Shown here: positions 7,328 to 13,827 of the stretch, piece by piece
Numbering within the stretch: position 1 is the first letter of the stretch
Layout of the letters: every line of letters starts with the position of its first letter
Assembly (NCBI GenBank): GCA_945869725.1
Contig: CAMBPO010000056.1
Coordinates: 1-14,517, forward strand
DNA: 14,517 nucleotides
From: Klebsiella pneumoniae
Lineage (GTDB): Bacteria > Pseudomonadota > Gammaproteobacteria > Pseudomonadales > Pseudohongiellaceae
Direction: 5' to 3'
The notes under the pieces: model-generated
Seen by the model: only the letters and a program-made list of their open reading frames with translations
Databases searched by the model: none
What the model was told of the DNA's origin: nothing
Translations under genes and position numbers: made by a program

Positions 7328-8920
7328 ATGACAACAGACATTAAACAAAAACTGCTGATCATCCATAACGATGGTGCGCTTTTGTATGGCTGGAATAAAC
7401 ACGAACTGGTTGAGTTAGACAGTTTTGACCAGACTACTGAGGCGATAGACCGTTTTGAGAGCCGACTGATTGAAAACCCCCGCGCTCCATTTATTGTGGT
7501 GGTGGATTGTATCGAGGAAGATTTCCGGCACGAAAACGTTGTCCACGTCAGTGGTTTTGATCGCACTGCGCTGCTCAAGCGCAAACTGTCATTTTTATTC
7601 CGCACGTCTGCGTATCGTTTCGCGCGCATTATTGGCCGCGAAGCCGATGGCAGAAAGGATGACAAGGCCATGTTTAGTGCCCTTGGCATCACTGATATTG
7701 TAGATTCCTGGTTAAATCCGATGCTGGTGCAGCAGATTGCCATCAAGTCGATCAGCTCCGCAGCTTATGTGATGGAGACCTTTGCCAAACAGGCCGGCCT
7801 GGACAATCATGCCCATCTGCTGCTGGTGAATGTGGAACCACTAACGGGGGTCAGGCAAACCTATTTGCAAAATGGCAAGGTGTTGTTCAGCCGCCTATTA
7901 CCGCGCAGTCAATCGCAGCAAACCGGTATTGAGCAACTGGTGCAGGACCAGGCTGTGCAGACACGCAAGTATCTGGAAAGAATCAAACTGCTGCCCTACG
8001 AGCAAGATATCAATACCGTAGTGTTTGTGCCGCAGGATTGTCAGGGTCTGGACTCTGACGATGGGCTTAACCACATGACGTATCAGTTCCGGGATACGCG
8101 CGTCACCGCAGAGATGCTGACCAGCCTGTCGCCAGCCATAAGGTCGCCTGGCGCCGTGTTGTTGACCCTGGGTCAAACCCTGAGCAAAGCCAGCCTTCCC
8201 AATGTGTATGGCCCCTTAAACAGCCGCCGCTATTACTTGATCAATACAGCACGCCTGAGCTTGTACGCGGCGAGTTTCGCCATTTTTATCAGTGCCACAC
8301 TGCTGACTGTGCCACCTTTGACAGATACGTATGTAAAAAGTGGGCAGGCGGCCATGTTCGAGGCACAAACAATGCCATTGTTGATGAACTATCAAGAGCT
8401 TCGACAGAATTTTCCGGAAACGCCAATACCCTCCAGCACCATGGACTTGGTGGTCAGTTCGCATAACACCATCGCCGAGCAGATTGTCAACCCGGGCGAG
8501 CTGATGGTGCAGATCAGTCAGGCACTGAGTGCATCACCGAACATCCGCCTGAGTTCACTGGAATGGCGACTGGAATCGAGTATGGATGACTCAGCGGCTG
8601 ACGATGGTAGTGATCCTACCGAAGACGCCATCCACACGGCCTATTTGAGCGCCATGCTGGCTAAACAAACCCGCCTGACCGCAATTGTGTCAGGTAGTGT
8701 TGATGCGAACGCCAGTGTCAGCACGACTTATAACCAGGTTCTGGAATTCGTCGATTCACTGGAGAACATACCAAACCTGATGGTGACCCCTGTCACCATG
8801 CCATTAAATCTGGACTCGGGCGCCACGCTGTCTGTACAACTGAATGATGATGCCAGACCTGTTGTTTTTCAGTTGGCCTTGACCACTGAAGCACCTGTGA
8901 GCGAGGAGACGCCACCATGA
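7328..8920 (+). CDS. GspL-like alignment protein (PilM-type cytoplasmic domain joined to PilN-type periplasmic domain; MshI-like)
   Basis: A 530-residue protein whose layout matches GspL or a fused PilM-PilN. A long cytoplasmic region (about 1-300) contains alternating beta/alpha stretches such as LLIIHNDGALLYGW (9-22) and HLLLVNVEPLTGVRQTYLQNG (163-183), consistent with a divergent actin-like fold. One transmembrane helix lies at about 306-328. A periplasmic part (329-530) has two pieces resembling the halves of a PilN/GspL ferredoxin-like domain (about 391-416 and 448-490). An acidic insert separates them (418-434). In the family, this protein binds the extension ATPase on one side and PilO-type partners on the other. 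Its place between the platform gene and a PilO-like gene supports that role. No good Shine-Dalgarno precedes the ATG. The stop overlaps the next start (ATGA). The structural role is fairly sure; the sequence is too diverged to give a symbol. Confidence 0.72.
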   Translation: MTTDIKQKLLIIHNDGALLYGWNKHELVELDSFDQTTEAIDRFESRLIENPRAPFIVVVDCIEEDFRHENVVHVSGFDRTALLKRKLSFLFRTSAYRFARIIGREADGRKDDKAMFSALGITDIVDSWLNPMLVQQIAIKSISSAAYVMETFAKQAGLDNHAHLLLVNVEPLTGVRQTYLQNGKVLFSRLLPRSQSQQTGIEQLVQDQAVQTRKYLERIKLLPYEQDINTVVFVPQDCQGLDSDDGLNHMTYQFRDTRVTAEMLTSLSPAIRSPGAVLLTLGQTLSKASLPNVYGPLNSRRYYLINTARLSLYAASFAIFISATLLTVPPLTDTYVKSGQAAMFEAQTMPLLMNYQELRQNFPETPIPSSTMDLVVSSHNTIAEQIVNPGELMVQISQALSASPNIRLSSLEWRLESSMDDSAADDGSDPTEDAIHTAYLSAMLAKQTRLTAIVSGSVDANASVSTTYNQVLEFVDSLENIPNLMVTPVTMPLNLDSGATLSVQLNDDARPVVFQLALTTEAPVSEETPP

Positions 8921-9570
8921 AAATGCCGCTGTCGCTCGCAAAAAAGGATCTGATGCTGCTCAAGAATGCTGCTATGGTTTTTGTGGTCTTGCCCACCATT
9001 GCGATGGCGATGGTGTTCGGCGCCAGGAGCCTGCAGCAGTCAGCGACTGAAAACCTGGACTCGGCAAGGATCGGTTTTGTGCAGGCGACTACCGCCCTGA
9101 CACAAATTGCCGAGGAGGAACAAACCATCGGTCGTTTTATCGATCGTTACCTGCAGATGGAGGCAGATGGCATAGTTTCTACTCTGGATAGATTGCAGTT
9201 TCTGGAGCATGTGCGACGTATCCGAGAGTCATTACAGCTGTATACCGTTAACGTGTTGATAGGTGAACAAACCAGCCTCCTTGTCCCCTACCCGCCTGAC
9301 AATTTATTGCCCGGCGAACCCGTGGTCCTGAATCAGACCACCATTGATCTGCAGCTATCGCTATTACACGAAGGAGATCTGTTGCGGCTGCTCGATGAGT
9401 TATTAATCATCCCGGGATTATTGCAGGCCAGCGAATGTTTGCTTGAGATGAGCGCCAGTGCTGAGGACAGAATGACAAAACTCCAGGAAAATCTTTCAGC
9501 GCGCTGCAAACTTCAATGGTACAGCTTTGATTTCACACCACCCCCAGCAATTGCACAGGAAGGTGTTTGA
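8917..9570 (+). CDS. PilO/GspM-like inner-membrane protein (MshJ-like)
   Basis: A 217-residue bitopic protein with a short cytoplasmic N-terminus, one transmembrane helix (about 17-36) and a likely coiled coil (about 37-75). The periplasmic domain (about 90-208) resembles a PilO ferredoxin-like fold: DRLQFLEHVRRIRESL (91-106) and LQLSLLHEGDLLRLLDEL (145-162). Two cysteines (174 and 197) flank the last segment and could form a disulfide; the second lies in an SARCKLQWY motif (195-202). In the family this protein pairs with the PilN-type domain of the preceding gene product. The ATGA overlap with that gene, preceded by GAGGAG near 8901-8907, supports coupled synthesis of partners. The call rests on topology, size and gene position more than on strong motifs. 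Confidence 0.72.
   Translation: MKMPLSLAKKDLMLLKNAAMVFVVLPTIAMAMVFGARSLQQSATENLDSARIGFVQATTALTQIAEEEQTIGRFIDRYLQMEADGIVSTLDRLQFLEHVRRIRESLQLYTVNVLIGEQTSLLVPYPPDNLLPGEPVVLNQTTIDLQLSLLHEGDLLRLLDELLIIPGLLQASECLLEMSASAEDRMTKLQENLSARCKLQWYSFDFTPPPAIAQEGV
9557..9563 (+). promoter_or_regulatory. Ribosome binding site fixing the start at 9572
   Basis: AGGAAGG lies 8 bases before the ATG at 9572. It favours this start over an in-frame TTG at 9527, which would add 15 residues ahead of an otherwise normal signal peptide. Confidence 0.8.
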
Positions 9571-9571
9571 C

Positions 9572-10207
9572 ATGCGCAGCCTCGCAGGTCATACCAGAAT
9601 GGTACTGCTGTTGTTGACACTGGCTGTGGTGCCCGAGCTTGCTTGCGCGCAATACGCAGATCAACTTAATCGGCTGTTCAGCACAGAAAGCGAGCGACTG
9701 CAGCTTGACGACATTCGACGCATTGTTTTGCAGGAAGCTTTGCAGGAAGCTGTGCCCAGCGCGGAACCTGAGTTGCCGCCCGGTGCTGAGATCATGGTGA
9801 TACCACCGCCACCCGATGATTTGTACCTGATGCTGGAAGGAACTGTGCGGCGAGCCGATGGCAGTTATACCCTCTGGCTCAACAAAGAACAGGTTGATCA
9901 GCAACAGTTGCCATCGAATATCCACTTGGCGCGCCTCGGCGACCTGGTCGTGCTGTGGGTAAACTACCTGGGTACGCCTTATGTTGTCCGGCCTGGGCAA
10001 GTGCTGCACTTTGCCACGGAAACTGTTTACGAACCTTACCTGCTACCCGAGGCGATTGCAGCGCTAATCCTGCCGCCGTCAAGCCTGCTGCCGGGCAACG
10101 AGGTGGTCGGCAACGAGGTGGTCGGCAACGAGGTGGTCGGCGACATGCGGGGGATGATCTCCACAATTTCACAGACGCTGAACACAATTCAGGAGATCAC
10201 ACAATAA
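9572..10207 (+). CDS. Periplasmic PilP/GspC-like protein (MshK-like)
   Basis: A 211-residue secreted protein. The signal peptide runs to about residue 26, with an A-x-A site (ACA before QYADQ); the Cys25 context is not a lipobox. The mature N-terminus has RLFSTESERLQLDDIRR (34-50), resembling the RLFxTPxxRxxLDxxR motif I recall from small proteins of type IV pilus-like clusters. Residues about 84-150 (LMLEGTVRRADGSYTLWLNKEQV, then GDLVVLWVNYLGTPYVVRPGQ) look like the small beta domain of PilP or the GspC homology region, which contacts the secretin. The C-terminal tail contains three perfect copies of the pentapeptide GNEVV and ends in a helical segment. One base separates it from the PilO-like gene, and its stop overlaps the next ATG (TAATG). 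The function is inferred from domain shape and position in the order GspL-like, PilO-like, PilP-like. Confidence 0.68.
   Translation: MRSLAGHTRMVLLLLTLAVVPELACAQYADQLNRLFSTESERLQLDDIRRIVLQEALQEAVPSAEPELPPGAEIMVIPPPPDDLYLMLEGTVRRADGSYTLWLNKEQVDQQQLPSNIHLARLGDLVVLWVNYLGTPYVVRPGQVLHFATETVYEPYLLPEAIAALILPPSSLLPGNEVVGNEVVGNEVVGDMRGMISTISQTLNTIQEITQ
10094..10138 (+). repeat. Three perfect 15-base tandem repeats (GNEVV)
   Basis: The unit ggcaacgaggtggtc is repeated without change at 10094-10108, 10109-10123 and 10124-10138. It encodes Gly-Asn-Glu-Val-Val three times near the C-terminus of the PilP-like protein. Perfect identity at the DNA level suggests recent expansion. Confidence 0.95.
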
Positions 10208-11151
10208 TGCGTGGCAGACTCCTCCAGCGGCAAAACGGGATTGCATTGTTGTTAATTCTTCTGGTGCTTTTTACGGGTTCGACTGCGGTGTTCCTGAGTG
10301 CCGTCAACAATACAAATGTTGACCTGATTGCAGCCAACAACTCGCAGCGGGAAATGGTGCAGGCCAAACAAACATTGCTGGCCTTTGCGATGGCGTATGC
10401 CGAGCTCTTTCCCAACAATCCTCCCGGCCGCTTCCCATGCCCGGACACCAATAATGATGGATTACCTGATTTCCCTTGTTCTGGCAGCAACGTGCCGGGC
10501 AGATTGCCCCAGCGCATCAACACAGGGCCGGACGCATCGTTTAAGTTCAGCGACCACGAGATGGCGAATGATCAGCGATTCTGGTACGCCGTCAGCCCGG
10601 ATTTTGCGCAAGGCTCCTCCGAGGTGCTCAACAGCTCTACCTTGGGCACGCTGAGTCTGGACAGCCAAACCGATATTGTTGCCGTGTTGATTGCGCCTGG
10701 CAACATACTCAGTGGGCGAAGTGGCGGGAATAGTACTCGCTCCAATTATCTCGAAAATGCCAATATCGACGGGACAACCTTTGTCAGCAACCAGGTAGCC
10801 GACCCAGCATCATTTAACGACCGGTTACTGCCAATTTATCGGCATGAAGTCATGACGCTGGTGTCCGCGCGGGTGGTACAGATCGTGCGTGGCATGCTCA
10901 ACACCTACTATCTTGCCAATGGCAATCAATATCCCGAGGATGAACCGACCTTCCTGACGGCACTCGAGGCGGCTCCGATACCTGCCTGGTTTGTAAACAA
11001 CCAGTGGCACACGGTGATCAATTATGCTTTGAGTAGCGACAAGAGCCACGTTTCCATCAGTTTTGACGGCTGCGCAATCACGTATACAGTTAGCTCCGTT
11101 GGACAATCCACTATTAAGCGCAGCCAAGCCAGTTGCGAGGTGCACACATGA
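10207..11151 (+). CDS. Minor prepilin-like protein lacking Glu5 (GspK/PilX-like N-terminus)
   Basis: A 314-residue protein with a prepilin-type N-terminus. A basic leader MRGRLLQRQNG (1-11) ends in Gly, followed by a hydrophobic helix starting IALLLILLV. Position +5 of the predicted mature protein is Leu (residue 16), not the usual Glu, as in tip pseudopilins such as GspK. Residues 75-88 carry GRFPCPDTNNDGLPD; the part from Asp80 to Asp88 fits a DxNxDGxxD calcium-loop pattern. Cys78 and Cys91 are close together, and Cys289 and Cys310 lie near the C-terminus. ATG 10207 is chosen because AGGAG (10191-10195) lies 11 bases before it and the leader fits. An upstream in-frame GTG (9955) would run deep into the previous gene in another frame. 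The stop overlaps the next ATG (ATGA). It probably sits at the filament tip or in a priming complex (inference). Confidence 0.78.
   Translation: MRGRLLQRQNGIALLLILLVLFTGSTAVFLSAVNNTNVDLIAANNSQREMVQAKQTLLAFAMAYAELFPNNPPGRFPCPDTNNDGLPDFPCSGSNVPGRLPQRINTGPDASFKFSDHEMANDQRFWYAVSPDFAQGSSEVLNSSTLGTLSLDSQTDIVAVLIAPGNILSGRSGGNSTRSNYLENANIDGTTFVSNQVADPASFNDRLLPIYRHEVMTLVSARVVQIVRGMLNTYYLANGNQYPEDEPTFLTALEAAPIPAWFVNNQWHTVINYALSSDKSHVSISFDGCAITYTVSSVGQSTIKRSQASCEVHT
11137..11140 (+). promoter_or_regulatory. Ribosome binding site fixing the start at 11148
   Basis: GAGG lies 7 bases before the ATG at 11148 and inside the end of the previous gene. It favours that ATG over the in-frame TTG at 11133. Confidence 0.6.
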
Positions 11152-11915
11152 ACCAACTGTCAAACCAAAGAACACACCGCAGCGCCGGCTTTACGCTGAT
11201 TGAAATTGCCATGGTTTTGTTGATTCTGAGTTTGGTTCTGGGCGGCCTCATTAGCGCTATTGGTCAAAGCACCGAGAACACCCGACGAAGCGAAGCGCGA
11301 GCACTCATCAGTCAGGTTGAAGAAGCACTGTATGGTTTTGCTCAGGTCACCGGGCGCCTGCCCTGCCCCGCCTCCAATACCAGCAACGGCATAGAGTCTG
11401 TCAGCGACGTTGATAAAGGCCTCTGCAACCTGACAGGACATGGCTTTGTGCCTGCGGGAACACTGGGATTGCGGGGTCGTATAAACGCCGATGGTTTGCT
11501 GTTGGATCCCTGGATGAACCCGCTGCGCTATTCGGTTTCCACACTGGCAATGCCCGATGGAAATCGCGCCTTTACCTCAGCAGCGGGCATGCAGTCACTG
11601 TTCGCAGAGCCTGGCTTTTTAGGCGCAGGTTCAGCCTTGCGCGTATGTAATGCTGCCGGCTGCCCAAACGCCGCGAGCGTACTGACCGACCCGGTACCTG
11701 CGGTAGTGATCTCCATGGGACCTAACTGGGCGGCGTTTACGTCCGCGGATGAAGTCGACAATGCGGGCAATGTCACCCTGGGCGTATACCGGTTAACCAA
11801 TACCACCACCTTTGTGTCACGAGATTATAATCCTGACGCCTACGATGACATCATCACCTGGATGTCTCCACATGTGTTATTCAGTCGCCAGGTGATGGCT
11901 GGCCGACTACCGTGA
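11148..11915 (+). CDS. Minor prepilin with type III N-methylation motif
   Basis: A 255-residue prepilin. The leader is 14 residues ending in Gly14, and the mature protein starts FTLIEIAMVLLILSL, with Phe at +1 and Glu at +5 (residue 19), a textbook prepilin peptidase site. Residues 69-76 give GRLPCPAS, matching the GRFPCP motif of the preceding gene product. Cys73, Cys93, Cys167 and Cys172 could form two disulfides. LDPWMNPLRYSV (119-130) and a C-terminal YDDIITWMS (232-240) are patterns I recall from a family of large pseudopilins in such clusters. It starts inside the previous stop (ATGA), and its own stop overlaps the GTG start of the response regulator. It is probably a minor pilin that works with the Glu5-lacking partner to start or cap the filament. 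Confidence 0.88.
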   Translation: MNQLSNQRTHRSAGFTLIEIAMVLLILSLVLGGLISAIGQSTENTRRSEARALISQVEEALYGFAQVTGRLPCPASNTSNGIESVSDVDKGLCNLTGHGFVPAGTLGLRGRINADGLLLDPWMNPLRYSVSTLAMPDGNRAFTSAAGMQSLFAEPGFLGAGSALRVCNAAGCPNAASVLTDPVPAVVISMGPNWAAFTSADEVDNAGNVTLGVYRLTNTTTFVSRDYNPDAYDDIITWMSPHVLFSRQVMAGRLP

Positions 11916-12565
11916 GCGATAACATAAACCCGTCCATTCACAATGCTGCAACCGACTTGCCACCATCTCTGCTATTGGTCGAGGATGATGCGGCACTGCG
12001 ATCCCTCCTGCGCGAATCGCTGCAGATGCAGGGATTGCGAGTGCTGGAAGCCGCGTCGCGCGCAGCAGCCATGAGCTGTCTGTCAGACAATCCAGAGGTT
12101 GGCGTCATGCTGATCGACCTCGGACTGCCGCCCGCAGAGCATTCCACCGCCGAGGGCATTGCCTTGATCAACGCGATCCTGGTGAATAGCAACACAGCCA
12201 AAGTCATTGTGCTGACCGGGCAAGATGAAGAAAGCTCTGCACTGGCAGCAATACGGGAGGGTGCCTTTGATTTTCTCGCCAAACCCGCTCAGTTTGCTGA
12301 CATTCTGCGTGCTGTCAAACGGGCCTTGCTGTTTCAGCGCCAGGAAATACAAATGGCTGAAGAAGGACTGACACGCCTGCAGATTAATGCGCGCATTTCC
12401 GGCGGCTTAAAGGCTGTCCGCGAAGAAGCGGAGGAGCGCCTTGTAAGACAAGTGCTCAAAGAAACCGGTTTTAATGTCTACCAAAGTGCGGCGCGTCTGG
12501 GGCTAAAACGCGAAAGCATCTATTATTTTCTGAAAAAATTTGGCATCAACCGACAGGATTCCTGA
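11912..12565 (+). CDS. Response regulator: receiver plus Fis-type helix-turn-helix, no AAA+ domain
   Basis: A 217-residue transcription regulator. The receiver (about 18-140) has the acidic pocket Glu24/Asp25/Asp26, the phospho-acceptor Asp69 in MLIDLGLP, Thr102 and Lys124 in FLAKPA, so it should be active. The C-terminus (about 172-213) is a Fis-type helix-turn-helix (VRQVLKETGFNVYQSAARLG then LKRESIYYFLKKFGI). There is no sigma-54-interacting AAA+ domain between them, so the layout resembles PrrA/ActR regulators, unlike PilR or NtrC. The start is GTG, overlapping the previous stop as GTGA; no ATG start lies upstream of the receiver in this frame. The histidine kinase follows after 5 bases, and the pilin promoter region lies just beyond, so control of the pilin gene is the natural guess. 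Confidence 0.9.
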   Translation: MSDNINPSIHNAATDLPPSLLLVEDDAALRSLLRESLQMQGLRVLEAASRAAAMSCLSDNPEVGVMLIDLGLPPAEHSTAEGIALINAILVNSNTAKVIVLTGQDEESSALAAIREGAFDFLAKPAQFADILRAVKRALLFQRQEIQMAEEGLTRLQINARISGGLKAVREEAEERLVRQVLKETGFNVYQSAARLGLKRESIYYFLKKFGINRQDS

Positions 12566-12570
12566 GCCTT

Positions 12571-13704
12571 ATGATTGCCTTTCTTTACAGCTATCTTATT
12601 GTGATTGGCTGCACCATTCTGTTCGCTGCTGCCTGGCTATTGCACCAGGCACGGCGCCAGTCTCGACTTGCCCACCAACTGATCCAGCTGAATGAATCAC
12701 AGGTGTTTGATCTGCCGAATTTTCTGCGCGCCAGTTGGCCGGCCCTGTCTGCGGGTGGATTTTGCGGATTGTCCTGGCACCTGGTTTGGTTTGGCACCGA
12801 TATACGCGAAAACCAGGGTTACCGTTCACCGGAGTTAGTGAGTAAAGATTTTGACGTCGGTGACATACGCCTTCATGTAGAACTGTTTATGCCAAAACGT
12901 GGCTGGGAACGCGGTTATTTCAGCCGCACACTGGCAGAACAATTTTTCCTGCTGCTACAGATGGACTTGTGGATCAAACTGGGATCGGTGCGCTCAACCT
13001 TTGAGCAAACAGCCCGTATGAGTGTTTTTCTACAGCACGATATAAAAAATTTGCTGCAACTCACCAGCCTGGCGGCTGATCAACTGACAACAATTGTTCC
13101 CGGTCAGGAAATCCGGTTGCTGGAAATTCTCAAGCGCAGTTTGCAGGCTTTACAGCAGAGAGCTGATCAAATACTGAAACGCTTGGTACAAAGCAGCGAA
13201 GCGCAACTAGGTACCCGCAATAAAGCCTCCGCCGTTAATTTGTCGGCTTTTATCAGTAATGCCTTGGATTCGCACAGCCTGTCCGCGCAATTACAAGGAC
13301 CTGAATGCCATATATTAATCGCACCTGACTCCTTTCAGAGCATCCTGGATAATCTGCTGGGTAACTACGTGCAGCAGAGTCAGACCGGTACTTCTGGCCA
13401 GATGCCACAACTGCGGGTGAACTGGCAGTTTTCTAAGCGTTACGATGACACATCCGTTTCTGATAACTCACCGGCTGACAACGAGGCGTGTTTTGTGACG
13501 ATCCGTCTCTATGACATCCATGGAAAGCCCAGCCTTAACCCGGAACGTCTGCTTGAACCGTTCTGGAGTGAACATGGCAAAGGCCGGGGCATTGGTTTGT
13601 TCCAGTCGCGTCAGTTGGCCAATCAATGGGGAGGCACTATTCACATTGACGCACCGGCCGATGGCCCGCTGGTGTTTATCATCCAACTGCCGGCCCACTG
13701 CTGA
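12571..13704 (+). CDS. Membrane sensor histidine kinase (PrsK-like catalytic region)
   Basis: A 377-residue kinase, probably the partner of the response regulator encoded just before it. One N-terminal transmembrane helix lies at about 4-24; a weaker hydrophobic stretch at 58-75 may or may not cross the membrane. There is no recognisable PAS, GAF or HAMP domain, so the signal is unknown. The dimerisation region has the phospho-acceptor motif HDIKNL (His156). The catalytic domain has an N box (LDNLLGNY, 259-266) and a clear glycine box GKGRGIGLFQSRQ (336-348). The first glycine box is degenerate: Asp315 is followed by I-H-G in place of the usual DxGxG. The HDxKNL motif and the GIGxFxSRQ pattern recall the PrsK kinases of PEP-CTERM/exosortase systems (from memory). 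Its ribosome site is weak. It is the last gene of the polycistronic block. Confidence 0.87.
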   Translation: MIAFLYSYLIVIGCTILFAAAWLLHQARRQSRLAHQLIQLNESQVFDLPNFLRASWPALSAGGFCGLSWHLVWFGTDIRENQGYRSPELVSKDFDVGDIRLHVELFMPKRGWERGYFSRTLAEQFFLLLQMDLWIKLGSVRSTFEQTARMSVFLQHDIKNLLQLTSLAADQLTTIVPGQEIRLLEILKRSLQALQQRADQILKRLVQSSEAQLGTRNKASAVNLSAFISNALDSHSLSAQLQGPECHILIAPDSFQSILDNLLGNYVQQSQTGTSGQMPQLRVNWQFSKRYDDTSVSDNSPADNEACFVTIRLYDIHGKPSLNPERLLEPFWSEHGKGRGIGLFQSRQLANQWGGTIHIDAPADGPLVFIIQLPAHC

Positions 13705-13827
13705 AGCATCTGTGTGATGTAAAAAAAACCTACATCTTGTGCAAGTTCCAAAACAGCCTAGACTTGGCACTGTGTTGAATGTTCAAGACATAAATCAACT
13801 TAACTTTATAACGTGAGGCGAAAAAAC
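13705..13827 (+). promoter_or_regulatory. Pilin leader region with inverted repeats and candidate promoter elements
   Basis: This 123-base gap is the only sizeable one in the window and must hold any separate pilin promoter. It contains GATGTA/TACATC (13716-13721 and 13731-13736, A-rich 9-base loop), CTTG-TG-CAAG (13736-13745) and TTGAA-TG-TTCAA (13775-13786). The last two share TTG/CAA half-sites around a central TG, and their centres are 40 bases apart. A TGGCAC box (13765-13770) precedes TTGA (13775-13778) with one base less than a sigma-54 promoter needs. A weak sigma-70 option is TTGTGC (13737-13742), 16 bases, TAGACT (13759-13764). Which element is used cannot be decided by eye. No convincing terminator for the upstream operon is seen. 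Confidence 0.55.
13815..13818 (+). promoter_or_regulatory. Ribosome binding site of the pilin gene
   Basis: GAGG lies 9 bases before the ATG at 13828. It sets that ATG as the start; the in-frame GTG at 13813 overlaps the ribosome site itself and would add five residues to an already normal prepilin leader. Confidence 0.7.

Noticed and set aside
9955..10206. Upstream GTG extension of the first minor prepilin
   Set aside because: It would overlap the PilP-like gene by 250 bases in another frame and put 84 Arg/Gly-rich residues before the prepilin leader. The ATG at 10207 with AGGAG upstream explains the gene.
11912..12565. PilR-type sigma-54 activator
   Set aside because: Only a receiver and a Fis-type helix-turn-helix fit into 217 residues; no Walker A or GAFTGA-type motif is present.
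13716..13736. GATGTA/TACATC hairpin as a terminator of the kinase gene
   Set aside because: The stem is only 6 pairs with two GC pairs and an A-rich 9-base loop, and no T-run follows. It is too weak for an intrinsic terminator on the plus strand.
13805..13812. TTTATAAC as the pilin -10 element
   Set aside because: It lies 15 bases before the ATG and directly abuts the ribosome site, so the transcript would start within or after that site. No matching -35 is seen 16-18 bases upstream.
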